Source of the DNA: Gymnorhina tibicen
Taxonomy: Eukaryota > Chordata > Aves > Passeriformes > Artamidae
Direction: 5' to 3'
Assembly (NCBI GenBank): GCA_013399875.1
Contig: VXAZ01005475.1
Location: 2,622,912 to 2,686,911 of the forward strand
Length of the DNA stretch: 64,000 nt
In this document: positions 10,406 to 22,957 of the stretch, piece by piece
Layout of the letters: every line of letters begins with the position of its first letter
How positions within the stretch are numbered: the first letter of the stretch is position 1
The notes under the pieces: model-generated
What the model saw: only the letters and a program-made list of their open reading frames with translations
Database searches by the model: none
Told to the model about the DNA's origin: nothing
Made by a program: the position numbers and the translations under genes

Positions 10406-13400
10406 ACTGGAAACAGTTTTTAGAGAGGAAATATATTCTTCACGTAGTTAACAATGTTCAATAACTTGTACACTTTTCTTATAGATAGTTTTATGGTCCT
10501 TTCTTCCTTATCAGATTTCAGTGTATTTTCTATTTTCCTTCTGTGCTGTTTCATTTATGTATTTATTAACACTTTCCTCCTAGCCAGAACTCACATGAAA
10601 AAATCAGCACAAGCAAAATACTTGCTAACCCAGCATTCAGTCTTGTTTATTCTTTAGGTATCAAACTCACATTTCCTCCCAAAACAGCTATTTTGTCATT
10701 TTTCCTAAGACCTCAGGACTCAATTTCCATCAAGCACGTGCTGTAAGCTGGAATATGGCATTTCAGATCTCAACCCTGGAGTCAGTTGTCTGTTTGTTTA
10801 TTATATGCCAAGGGTACAGATCTACTTGCAGCATGGGCAAGGGAAGGAGGACAAACAAAGATAAGGCAAGCTTGCTATTCATAAATTTCAGCCTAGCATA
10901 GCATTTTAGATTACAAGTCAGTGATAGTAATCAGTTTATAGGAAACTCTTCCAGAATACCAATTTCTAAATTCGCTTGCCTCATGAAATATTTATTGATG
11001 AGTTTTAAGTCTTAGGACAGTGAGGTGGCCAGGACAATGGGAAATAGCATGATGAGTGGAGAGGACCAATGAACAAAAAAATACTCCCTGAACTCAGGGC
11101 ATAGTGTTAATAGTGATAACATAGCATGAAGAAATGTCAGCATTGACTTGACTAGTCTGAAACAGCCATGCATTTATTTAACAGTGGTTGTGCAGTACAA
11201 AAATACTCCTGCACAATGCTCTTCTTGATATCAATGTAGGTATGCAGGAAGAGACAAAATGGAAAAGGGAAACTACGTACAACAATCTCTTTTCTGTTCA
11301 GTTAATGCATGAACTGAAGTGTTTAAACTGTGCAATATCCTTGATTTTCATTTTTTGTTAGGAACCTACTGACAGCTGGGCTTTGATTCTGCAGAATTAA
11401 CAGATCTCTCCAGCATCACTACTATTCCCAGAAAACTGTCTATGATTTCATAATGGTAATGACAAGAATAATTTTATTCTGTTGAACCAAATATTTATTC
11501 TGATAATTCCTTTTAGAAAAAAAACAGAAAATATATCCTCTTTAAAAACAGCCAACCAATCTCCTAAATTGCGTCCCCATTACAAAAAAACAATTTGTGA
11601 TACCAAATCCCTAAAGGCAAAGCAAAGATAGCTGAACCCTGCAGTGCAGCACGACTGCAAATTGGTGAACAAGTTTTTTCTTGTTTTCAAGTCCTTTTTC
11701 TTGACTGACCTGCACCACTCCTGTAAATAACTTAAAAGACAATAGATTTGCATTCTTATTTTATATAGAGCCACGTTAAGTGTAGCATGGGTATGCAGGC
11801 TGAGTCCAAGTATTGAAATGCTACACAGCAGATTTTAGAATCTCCAAAGGTTTAGTCTGGTAAAGTATTTAAATGTGTACTAACCTCTAAGCTCCTGAAT
11901 AGTGCATCGAATTAAATTTGTTACACACAAGTGGTTTGGAGGATCAAAATTGTAAATAACATTTCTAATGCATCCTGTAATTTACCTGATGAACTGCTAC
12001 ATTGATTCTTATTTTAATGTAAATTAATTTTACTTTTGCTATGGGTATTTTAATACAAAATATTTATTTTATTAAAAGTTTGTAACTCTGCAAGTAATGT
12101 ATTTTAGAAACGTGTCACATGTAGTGGTAGCAGCAAATTTCTTTTCAGATCTTCATAAATACCAGTGTAATACCTTCCATTTGATTTTAGTGGGCTGCTT
12201 GCTGAGAGTTGTACCCACTTTTGTCACATGGATTATTATCACAGCACACATTTTCATGATCGTTGTCAAAAAAAGAGCATTCAGGGCAGTTGTTTAGTTT
12301 AAATGATCAGTAGAGTGCTACTTTGAGATCGTTTGGGAAGGGGACACACACACTGAAATTTTCCAATGGAAGCCGTTGGAAGAATGTAATTACCTCACTT
12401 GGGACTTGAGCCAACCCAGCAAACATCCAATTTCCACAGATCTGATTGAGGTTGTTTCCATTTAGTTTAATTAGAGTTGGATGGGGCTGTAAGGCATTAC
12501 AATCCTTTAGGGAAAATCCCGGGGGATCTCTCATCACCAAAAAAGCTGAGGATGTTGGTTTTATGTTTCCCCCAAGGTACAGCAGCCCTTGCATCAGCAT
12601 GTCACCACTGCTGTTCCACAGCATTACTGGCTCAGGGGGAAGCAGGCCACCATGGTGCCACTTTCTGTGCCTGAGAGGGATCCAGGATACTGGCATGTGA
12701 TGTTGTTTAGCTTCCTTCTGGGTTTAGGTCATCCATGAGGTTTAGTGAGTTGTTCAGTTCTTTGGTGGATGTACTGGAGTGCTGTCGCAATGAGCAGGGA
12801 GTGGATGTGATGCTTCACTAATTCCTTGCTCCTTTCAGCGTTGAGTGGCATTGAGAAGCATTTCAAAGTCAGCATCAGACTGTCAAAGGGTTCAAGATTT
12901 TTTCACTGACTGGACCCCAGAAGTGTTTTAATCCTTGCAGACAAAATTACAGAATTGCCTCCAATACTACTGATGGTACCCTTGGGCAGACTTCTGTAAT
13001 CTTCCCCCAGTATCAGGGGAGTCAAAGTGCTAGGAGCGTATTTGGCATCAGTCCTATTTTCTAAGATGGATCACTTTTCGTAGATTGGCGACACTTACAT
13101 GCCTCTTTGTTTCGGAGTTGATTTTACTTCAGTTTGGTTTTTGTAAGAGGTAAAGACAAGCTGTAATATACTTACATCAACATAGGACTAAAATAAATAT
13201 TGTTGGGGTGTGGCCTTACCACACCAGTTCCCAAACTTGACTTACTAGACCCAAATTGTGAGGATGTTCTATTACAGAAGTTTGTTACTCATACAGAATT
13301 GTCATCATGAGAGTTGGGAGCCAGTAGCAGACTGAAGTGTCAGTGAGAATTCCTGATGTAGCAAAGCAATGGTGATATTCCCTGCTTTCCCACAATATTT

Positions 13401-15870
13401 CATGAGGCAAAGAAAATAAAGGGTTTGTACTGACATTTTGGGAGTAGAGAACTGAGAGCTATAAAAGATCTCTGTTCCTGCTAAGTGAACGTAAAATTGC
13501 CATTTCTAAAAATAAAATAATAGTCAGTGATTCTTTGTCCAAGAAGTTGCAGCATTTGCTTCCACCAGACAGGTGACCATTAATGACAGTCAGTATATGT
13601 CTTCACAGTCTCCACACCAATGGGTCTGATACTCTGAGAATTACTATTGCAGAGCATGTTGACAGGATGTATGACTTGTAAGTATTAGAGGTCACATCTG
13701 TGGTCTGAAAGTAAATTATAACCAATTTGTGACTTACATCTCCAGTTCTTCTCACTCTCTTTTATGTACTGCCTCTTTTCCTTCCTTTTTCCTGGTTCCC
13801 TCATCACACAGCATCTTCTCCTCTCCTTTACACCTCCTGCCTTTTCAGAAAAAAACACAGTTTTGCCATGCTGACTTCCATGGAGAACACTGTTACAGAA
13901 GGAAGAAGGAAAGTTAAAGCCTCTGAAATATTTTTTGACATACGGCTGAGAGGCTTAAGGCTACCTGACAATGCTAGTCTCTGCTCTGTTTTCCAGGCTG
14001 TCTGCCATAGGATACTTCTAATGAAAAGGAATAAATGTAAACCAATATTTGTCTACTTTTCCCTCTACTTCACACAAAGCTTGCTAAGAAGGACTGGAAA
14101 GCTTTCAGCTAACATTTTAGCAAAGCAAACTGAATACTGATGTGTGTTTTTTAGTAGCTTCAGGACTAATGTACTGTAAAATGTACTTTTTTTTTCCTTG
14201 TCACAGTGGCAGAAGTTATAAGGAAAGGACTAGCTATTTTTTTGTTCTTGTTGTTATTGTTTAGGACTAACAGGGCTCCTGTAAGGGGTAGTTCTTTATT
14301 GCTTGAATATGCTGAATGTTCCTGCATTGAACCGTGATCTAGAAATCTCATATCCCTGCTCAAGTGTTTTCTAACTGCTACTAGTTGGACAAGAAACATT
14401 TTCGGAAGGAGAGACAGAAAGTGTGTTGTGTATGACCCTGCGATGTCAGTGGCAGTCAGCAAAATTGTGTGTGACCTCAGATAAGGATCAACAACTGAGA
14501 CAAGCCAGGATAAATCGCAGCATTGCCAAGTTTAGAGAGAAGCCAAAGGAAAATTGGTTGCAGAGCTGGCTTACAGGAGGTTGTTGCCAGGCGGGAGCTG
14601 GCTCAACTTGAAGGCATGTGAGGCCAATTGAGTAACTTCTAGCCACTTGCAAGGGGTGCACCTGTCAGAACCTGCTTTCATGAAGGGATAAAAGGGCTAT
14701 TGATCAAAAAATAGTCTTCATGTTTGCCATAGTTAAAATACTATGACTGGAAAGTTATTTAATAAGGTTTATTTTGGGGTCGTATTTTGTTCTCTTCAGT
14801 GGCTGAATTTTTGGAAGCCACTGCAGAGATTCTAGATCTCTAAGCCATTGGCAGTGAGGTAAATGGCATTTAGTTTTGCTCCAGGGAAGGATTTATTCTT
14901 TCATCAAGTGTCACCTCTACCATAATATGCCTGAATAAATATAACTAGCTTCACTTATATTAGTGGTCTCTCCTGGGACAACACTGCCAACATAAATTAT
15001 TTATGATTTGCGATGGGTTTAATACTAAACCCAAAGTCTTCACAGCACAAAAAAATACTACCTTCCAAGCTCACTGCATATTGCAGGTGACAGAGACAAA
15101 AACTTTATCTTTATTAAAGGACTAGTTCACCATAAAAATAAAATCTGTTGGCCTTTTTTTACCTCTGCCAATTGCACTTCTCATATAGTGCAGTGTTCCT
15201 GTATGTAGCCACAACTTTGGTTTGGAAGCTCCATTGAAAAGGAATGCTGCTGAGGTCTTCCTTTTCCTCAGCTCAAGGACAGGCACCTCATCACCTAGCT
15301 GATCCAGGAGTTTGTGACAAGTCAGATTAGGAACAGTCATCTCAAAAAAAGCAGAAGTTGTCTTCTGGTTTCTGGAAACTCTTTTTGAGATTTCACCCGA
15401 CAAATCCTAATTTTGCTGTACTGCAGAGTAATATGCTAATGTCAGCAATCGGAAAGTAAGGCAAATTTTGGCAGATTTCTTTCTGAGATGATTTTGGCAA
15501 GACAATATTATTTTGCTTCATTCTTTAGTTATTGAAATTATTGCAAAGGCAGCACAAGGTTAAGATTCAAATTTTATTAAGTGTTGTGCTCACCTATGTA
15601 GTTGGCTTGGAAGTCAAGAAGTTAGAAACTTTACATCAGATGTGCTGTGTTGTTTTTAAAAATAATTTCCATCTTGCTGTATCTTGTGTCTTACCTGGTT
15701 TTTACCATATATAAATTACCTTTCTATATTTGTGGTGGCTTAAAACTCTGTTCTGATTTAAAGAGAATTCACAGGTGGCTGAGCCATGATAAAGCCTTTA
15801 TATATGATAAAAGCAGGTTGTCTTATGCATACTGTGTGTTGAGTGAACATAGGAGAAATGTGAGATCAAA

Positions 15871-16100
15871 GTAATACAAGAGTAAAAGTAAAGATAATAA
15901 ATAAAAATAGTAAATAATAACTAATTAGTAAACTAAATAATACATTAAAAAAGTAAAAAAAGTAAATAAAATGTCCTTAATGTGATTATGTACAGCCACA
16001 TGTATGTACCACACTCTAAAAGCTCCAAATTGTACTGAAATCAAAATATATAAAAGTATATATGAAAATAATATAAAAATATATATAAAATTAATAATGT
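15871..16100 (+). repeat. AT-rich degenerate TAAA/TATA tract
   Basis: From 15871 to about 15971 there are repeated TAAA, AATA and AGTAAA words. TATA-rich words resume at about 16045-16100. The tract ends about 55 bp before the 3' end of the antisense CR1 copy at 16157. Boundaries are approximate. Confidence 0.7.
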
Positions 16101-16156
16101 ATTTGACAGTTCACTTTCCATTCCTTAAGCAGTGTATGATACCATGATAAAATCAC

Positions 16157-16673
16157 CAAATCACAGAATTGTTTAGGTTGGAAAAGACCTCCAAGATCAT
16201 CAGTTCCAACCTTTGACCAATCTTCATCTTGTCTACTAAACCATAGCACTAAGTGCTAGGTCGTTTCTTGAGGACTTCCAGGGATGGTGACTCCACCAAC
16301 TCCCTGGGCAGCCCCTTCCAATGCTTGACAACCCTTTCAGTGAAGAAGTTCTTCCTGATGTCCTGAACTTCCCCTGGCACAGCTTGAGTCCATTTCCTCT
16401 TGTCCTGTTGCTGGTAAGCTGGGAGAAGAGGCCACCCCCCACCTGGCTACAAACTCCTTTCAGGTGGTTGTGGAGAGTGATGGGGTCTCCTCTAAGCTCT
16501 GTTTCCTGCAGGCTAAACATCCCCAGCTCCTTCAGCTGCTCCTCACAGGACTTGTGCTCCTGACACTTCACCAGCCTTGTTGCCCTTCTCTACAGCATCT
16601 CAATGTCTTACTTGAAGCGAGGGACTCAAAAAAGAACACAGTTCTCAAGGTGTGGCCTCACTGGTGCCATACA
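16157..16673 (-). mobile_element. CR1 LINE, 3' portion (about 0.5 kb), antisense to SYT1
   Basis: Read on the + strand, this is the reverse complement of a CR1 3' end. TTAGGTTGGAAAAGACCT and AGATCATCAGTTCCAACC open it. TTCCAATGC and CAGTGAAGAAGTTCTTCCTG follow, then CTTCCCCTGGCACAGC and CTGGGAGAAGAGG. GTGTGGCCTCACTGGTGCC ends it. It is the longest and best preserved CR1 copy in the window, 5'-truncated as CR1 copies usually are, and keeps only the region near and after the reverse transcriptase C-terminus. Its open frames are remnants, not a working protein. Confidence 0.93.
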
Positions 16674-18967
16674 TCAAGATATATCATGAAATACATCACG
16701 AAAATCTAGATCTGAATAAAATTTCCCTTGTATAAAGTTAAACGCCTTTTATTTTCAATTTTTCTTCATGTTACATATTTAGGAGAAAAAAACCTTTATT
16801 TTAGAAGTCTGTGTTACTCTGAGGCTTTTTAGTGTAATGCATGGTGCTGTTAACCATCAGTGCACATAGAGGGGAATATTCATTCTGTTGCATGGTCCTC
16901 TGTGACAGCCTGTGCAACACAAACCTCACCTTAATACAGGCTTTGTATTGTGAAAAATGCCTTTTGCAAGCTTCTAAAATGGAGTAAATTTCACACTGGG
17001 ATATAGAAAAATACCATGAAAATTACTCTTTGATTAGCAATTTCAGACTGAAAATTAGTTATGACTTAGCAAAGTATCCCTTTTTTGTAAATCACCATAC
17101 TTATCTTTCCTAAGTTAAAGGAATGCTGTCACAAACATGCAGTGTTTTTTCCCTGTGTATTAATAAGTTCACCTCAAGACATAATCGTACAAACATTTTT
17201 CAGCATAGTTTTGCTGAAATTAATGTAACTATTTATAACTGAAAGGACTGAAATTGGAGCTCTACTTATCAGAAAATTACTTTAATGGGCCATTTTGGAG
17301 TTTTTTCATCATTTATGATTTCTTTTTCATAACAGAGCCCTCTATGTATGTTTTTTCAAACAGCACACTCAATTTGCACTATGGGATTTACTTGTCACAT
17401 CTATTGCTCTTTTACTTGGAGGTTGTATTTTCATCCTTGGAGCTAGTGGGACTACAGTGGGGCTGAAGAAGGAAAGGGAAATGCCAATAGTGTTGTCACC
17501 AATTTTATTTTGTAATGGAAGTAGTTTGCTAAGTCATTGCCAGGAGATGAGGACGAAAATGGCTTGCATCTTAGTCAGCCTAAACAAGTTTAAACCCTTG
17601 TATCTCCTCGCACAGAGAAGAGGGAGCCTGTAGCCTTAAGGTTAGACTGCATGGAGAGTGCACTACTCACCTGTCTTACTGAGGGTGGCACAGAAATCCT
17701 CTGTGGGAGAGCCAGGGACTCAAAAGCATTGTTCCACGGGAGAAGTGGCTTAGCCTCTGGCTTATATGGGGTAAACAGCTCACTGGTTAGGGTTCCAACC
17801 GAGGAAGGAGAAGTCTTCAAGGCTCTACTCTCAAGCCTATTTTCATTTTTCACACAGTGGATATTTCATCTAAAATGGTTGGAAGACTATTTGCTGGCCT
17901 TCTAGGAGAGTGTCATAGCTACAGTATAGTTCTTGCATGCTCTCATTCCATTAATCTGTTCTAACACGAAGTGTGGCCTGATATGGAGAATTGCCCAGGA
18001 ATATAGAGCCGTGCCTGTCCCACAGAGTCAAGGACATACTGGAATTCAACATTTTATGGATATTAATATGGATATTAAACATTTTGGTAATCTGATGAGC
18101 CTTGAGAAAGGATTAAAGAGGAAAAAAATTGAGATCTGGAGAGACTCTTTAGTCTGCATGGATTCAGACTCCTGCCAAGCACCGTACATTTCTCTCTTTG
18201 GCTTTCAACAAACATAGTTACTTTAAGTTATAATTGGTCAAGACGGTTTAGACTATTTCTCTAAGGTGGGAATGCACAGGGTATTTTTTTCTATTGGAAT
18301 ATCTTACAGAAGTCTGTTGTGAAGACAATTTCTTTTCATCATTATTTCTCCTCCTTTGACCTTCTTGCATGTGGCTATAGCTGGTTTACACATTTTAAGA
18401 CAGTTTTCCAACATGAGATTTCTTAACCTGAATTTTTTGAGAGGGGAAAAGATTACTTTACTACCTTGTTGCCATTTTAGTTCTCAGTGCTAGAATAGCT
18501 TATGGTGGAATTTCAGTTGAGAGCAGTAAGTCTTCTTACTGAATACGGTGTCTGTGGAATGTTTATTTGCCAGGGGAAAAAAATATTTTAAAATGAATCA
18601 CTAGACAAGACAAAGTTTTGATGATGCCTGATTTTGCTGTGAACAACTCACGTCAGTAATGTAACACATTTGCAAAAGTATGTTTTTGTAGAATTCTTCC
18701 TTAATAACTGAGGCTAAAGGATGATTTACAGCTTCAAGCTTTTTTCTTCTTTCCAGCTGTGTCATTTTGCATAATGAAAGGACATTGCCTCCATGTGACC
18801 TCCATTGCTGTTGTGTTGTTTTTATGGATACATTATCACTGCTTCTCTGAATGAACAATTCCAAAGCAGCCATGGAGAATTTATTTGCTGATTACTCACC
18901 TGCTATTAAAGTGGTTCCAAATGAAGTGAAATGGCAGACAAACTGGCTCTTGGAAGCTCTGTCCAGC

Positions 18968-19149
18968 TATAAAAGGAAGTCTGTGTGTTCTCTGCAGTGC
19001 TCAAGCAGCTTTGCAGATGCACCATATTTAATTAGATTAGTTTTAATTAGACTGCAGATGCAAAGTTGCATCTGTGTATCACTATTAGTCTTTTTTGAAA
19101 CACGTTCAGCCAATAACAAACCACCATCTCATTTGCATTCATTTAAATG
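18968..19149 (+). promoter_or_regulatory. Candidate neuronal enhancer or intragenic promoter
   Basis: Within about 180 bp there is TATAAAAGG (18968-18976). There are three CAGATG/CATCTG E-boxes (19014-19019, 19055-19060, 19069-19074), the last two forming a 20-bp inverted repeat (19055-19074). A 10-bp direct repeat TTTAATTAGA occurs at 19027 and 19042, each copy with a TAATTA core. CCAAT lies at 19110, an ATTTGCAT octamer at 19131-19138, and the palindrome ATTTAAAT at 19141-19148. CAGATG is a preferred site of proneural bHLH factors, and TAATTA and ATTTGCAT suit homeodomain and POU factors. Function is inferred, and chance clustering in AT-rich DNA is possible. Confidence 0.35.
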
Positions 19150-22100
19150 TGTTAACATTTTGCTTGCTGGAGTAATCACTATGGAAGAACATATATAGCT
19201 TAGAGATTAATGTGTTATTGTCCTGTGGCACCATATGCAGAAAATGAAGTAGCCAAAGAGACAATCATGCAAGGAAAGAAAAAAAAGGGAAATGCACTGA
19301 AGAATTAATTCACTGTTAAATAAATCTTTCTGAGATTCCATTTATAATTATTTAAATTCCTCTAGAGCACTTAGTTTCCAAGGCAATCTTTGCAAGCTTT
19401 GGACTTTATTGATTGCTCATCTACCATTAATGTTTATTTTCTTTATCATCTTTTTATTTTAATTTTTTCATGCTTCACAGAGCCCATTTTCTTTTGCTGC
19501 TTCTCCCTTTCTGTTCCAAGCTTAACTCAGTTCTGAGGAGGCGTAGGATTAATTGTTCATTACTGGTGATGCTACAGGTTTGAAAGAACAGTTGATCAGC
19601 TATTGCAAAGTTCTTATTAAAAACTTCTTTAGTTAATGGCAGAGTACTTGCAAGAGGAATTGGAAACCTGGGACAGAAAACTCACTGGACAGAAGTCATC
19701 AGAAACACGACCCTTGATTTCAGCAGACTGACTTTTAATTCCAAGAGTGATTATTTTTCCTAGGCTTAGTTATGGCATTCCCTTCTAATTTTTATTTCTC
19801 TTTCTAGCCAAACTGGAGGTTAATCACTTCAAATCCGTTAAAAATGTATTTATATAGAGACAGAAGCAAGAACTCTGCTGTGTGCTTCTAATGTTAAGAT
19901 TTGATGATTTTTTTCAGCCTCTTTGATTAGCAGCAACGAAATTAATCCAATAAGAAAAATAGGGTTTAATTAAATGATTTTAGTAAATGGGATGAACTCT
20001 TGGCAATGAGGGGATGCAGTGGCTTTTAAATAGCAGTAAGAAAATGTGTTCATCAAGAGCAGCTGCTAAGGTTGGCTGTAAATACTGAAGCAAAATATTA
20101 CTAGAGTGAAAAATTTATTTTGTAATAAAATGTATGCCAGCCTCAGAAGAGGAATGTACACAGGGTGTGGTGTTAAATTCATTGCTCTCGAGGTTTAGTG
20201 GCATTCTTTGTGATTCTTAAGCCTGCTGACTTCCTGTTTTGAAAAGGAACATAACGCTATTCCCTAACTATGCAACTAACAAATCATTCAGAAAGCAATT
20301 CAAAGATAAGAAGCAGTGAACATGGAGTGGTGTCAACCAGAGGACTGTAGATTCAAGTCTAGTGTAGAGCTTTAGAGTCAGATCCTGATGACTGTTTACT
20401 GCAGCAAAGTCAAACAAGAATCTCTAATAATTGATTTTCAGACCTGGCATACGGTTCCATTTCCTATTCTCTTCCCAATTAGAAGAAGCAGCCGTGACAT
20501 TTCAGCATTGAGTTTTCAGTGTGCCCTCACAGGAATGCTTCACTTAGTGCAAAAAGTCTGGTCTGGATGTACATGTAGGATCAATCTGTGCTGAGCACAG
20601 TCAGTGTCAATAGGATGGAGGAAAGGATGCTCTTTCTGTGAACTGAGCTCGTACAACTAGGTCCCATAAGGGATGTAAGTGCCCAGAATGTGTCTGCTTT
20701 TCATTTGGGCAGCATAAGGCAAAACTGACACCTACTGCAGATAATCAAAGGTGGAGTCTGGTACTGAGAGAGGGGATTTATTTATTTATTTCTATCATAT
20801 CCAGGAAGAATGACTGACATAATTTGAGAGAACCTTGCAGCCTGCATTTAGTATTACATGGCTGGCCTTCAGACTCAGCACAGGTGGGAGTCATGGGGTC
20901 TCAGAATGATGAAAAGCCTCCCAGGCTGGCTGTCCAGCAGCAAGCCAGATACAGGGATTTAAAATGGAGGTTTTTCATCTTAAACCACTAACACGTCTCA
21001 GAGCAGCAGACCAGTTCACCTGTCCACCTAGCACTGAGGAATGAAAATACCCCTTTGAAGGACAGATGCCTACAGTCCTTGTTTTGGGTGAATGAGGGTT
21101 GGAGTAAAACAAAGCTGGGTCTTCTGATGCTAAACTGGTAGCACAGCTCACCACTCTTAATATATATATAAACTTTATATATTAATCTTACAGTTGGAGT
21201 GTTCCTCCAGGAAATGGAGAGACTTAGATTAAATTCCTTCATCCAACCAGAAGCTTTAATTTACGACAGCACTTCTAACTCATGCTCTAAGTCATGGCAT
21301 TGTGTGGAAAATAATTCAAACTATAGGCCAAAATGAGAGGGGAGAACAGATTTCTAGTTCCCATTATCAACATTGCTGAATTTTAGAATCAGCACCAAAT
21401 AAAATGCAAAGTTGATGAAAAGTCTTCTTTTTCATGGTTCCTCCATTGTCCCTTGCTTAGTCGTACTTCACCCTCTACTTTATGTCATTTTTTACAAAGT
21501 GATGAAAATAGTAGGTGAGATTTTTAGGAAGAGTTGCTCTCTTAAGAGACACACTGATAGTAGTTGCTTTCGCTTGACAAGTCCACCAAAGAAGCATTGG
21601 TATAAACTAGCTCTGTTAATCCACACTGTACAAGAACATGCCACGCTGTCCTTCAGGATGATATGTGAGCTATAAAACAGTCTTTTCCAGGCTTCTTTCA
21701 GATCCACATCATCTGAATGTGAAACTAAAATTACCACTTTGAGTTACAGCTATAACACAGTGTCATGGCCTAGCTGAATATAAGGCCTGACTAGAGCTTA
21801 AGTAAACTAATTATTTAGGCTAATTAGCAGAAGGCTAAAGCACAGTATGAGAGAAAACATACTCCAGGCATGCTGAATTATGAACTTCTAACATTGCTAG
21901 GCAGGCAAAGTGAGAAGCACAGCAGCAGTGAGGAGTGTGTTATGTGTTACAGAAGTAAGGATGAATGAAACGAGAAACAGTAGTATGTAGGAAATGTGGA
22001 TTAAGGCATCAAATGCAGTCTGCGGCTTTGTCTTTTCACAGATGTAAAATGCTGTATCTATACATCAACCATATAATATTGAGGTAATTTCAGTGTACTA

Positions 22101-22434
22101 AGGTGAAATTACAGATCTGTATGCATAACTGTGTCCTTGGTTCCTTCAGCAAACCGACCACTTTTCCAAGAAACGCAGCTTCGCTGGTCGTGTACAGGTA
22201 TCTTTTAATGCCTCCCAGGAACAGTTTACATTTCTTCCAGACTGAACAAAAAGTAAGACAAACTTGAATGCCTGGCAATTGCACAAAGTGTTTTGGAAGA
22301 AATTGTGACCTTACCGTGGTACAAAATTTCAGCTTTTGTATTTATGGAGATGAGAAAAAAGCCATGGAGTTCTTGTTCTAAAAAGGACAGTCTTCCTTCT
22401 TAGGGAGCATGATTCCAGATTTTATTAGATCGAT

Positions 22435-22615
22435 TAATGAGGTCAAATGATGCTTTTAGACTGGTAGCTAATGTAAACCAAATCTATTTATCACTTTGGC
22501 AGTGGTTCCTGCAACAACGTTAATGATCATTACAGCATTTATGGTTATCCAGTCAGGAATGGTGCTTTCTGTGCAAAAAGACAGAAGTTAGTAATCAATC
22601 ATCATCTTCCTCCTC
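22435..22615 (+). promoter_or_regulatory. Candidate homeodomain-type regulatory cluster
   Basis: ATCGATTAATGAGGTCA is followed by the 12-bp palindrome TAATGATCATTA (22521-22532, two TAAT half sites facing each other) and by AATCAATCATCATC further on. No coding frame fits. The role is inferred only from words matching homeodomain and nuclear-receptor half sites. Confidence 0.25.
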
Positions 22616-22957
22616 ATAATTGTGCTGCTAAATGAGCTTCTGAAAAAGAAAAGGAACATGGCTATTAACCTTAACCATACCTTGAATATAGATTTTTTTC
22701 TGACAAAGGCCACTGCTGATACAAGCTTGCAACCCTGGTAGCTTCTTGCAAAATAAAGGAGGTCAAAATACTAGGCAAGGGCCCAACCCATGTTTAGATT
22801 CTTTGCTTCAGTCTTTTAAAATGAAAATGAGCACTTAAAAAGAGAAAGAAAGGTCGAAGCCTGCTCTTTTATTAAATAGCAGCTGAAAACATTTTGTCTG
22901 AGGGACTTGAGTTGTATACAGTCTGTGAATAACTGGATTAAATTTCATTTTTCTGTA

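Larger units (their letters stand above)
7481..16156 (+). other. SYT1: Large SYT1 intron, second part: no gene seen
   Basis: Unique-looking intron sequence. It holds a 49-bp pyrimidine tract (10357-10405), an AT-rich degenerate TAAA-type tract (15871-16100) next to a CR1 copy, and several chance frames. The longest chance frame, 129 codons on the - strand at 12307-12696, has no motif I recognise. Short TATA-like words at 13460 and 14688 stand alone without supporting signals. Confidence 0.65.
16674..22957 (+). other. SYT1: Large SYT1 intron, third part: repeat-free, with candidate regulatory clusters
   Basis: No gene or transposon is recognised in this 6.3 kb. It contains two clusters of transcription-factor-like words, near 18968-19149 and 22435-22615, listed separately. 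The lack of repeats, together with AT-rich homeodomain-type words, is the kind of composition seen in conserved intronic enhancers, but that is inference. Confidence 0.55.

Noticed and set aside
12307..12696. 129-codon open frame on the - strand
   Set aside because: A frame of this length is expected a few times by chance in 64 kb at this base composition. It shows no recognisable family motif and no splice or promoter context.
16236..16571. 111-codon - strand frame
   Set aside because: It lies inside the antisense CR1 fragment, a 3'-end remnant with no complete reverse transcriptase.
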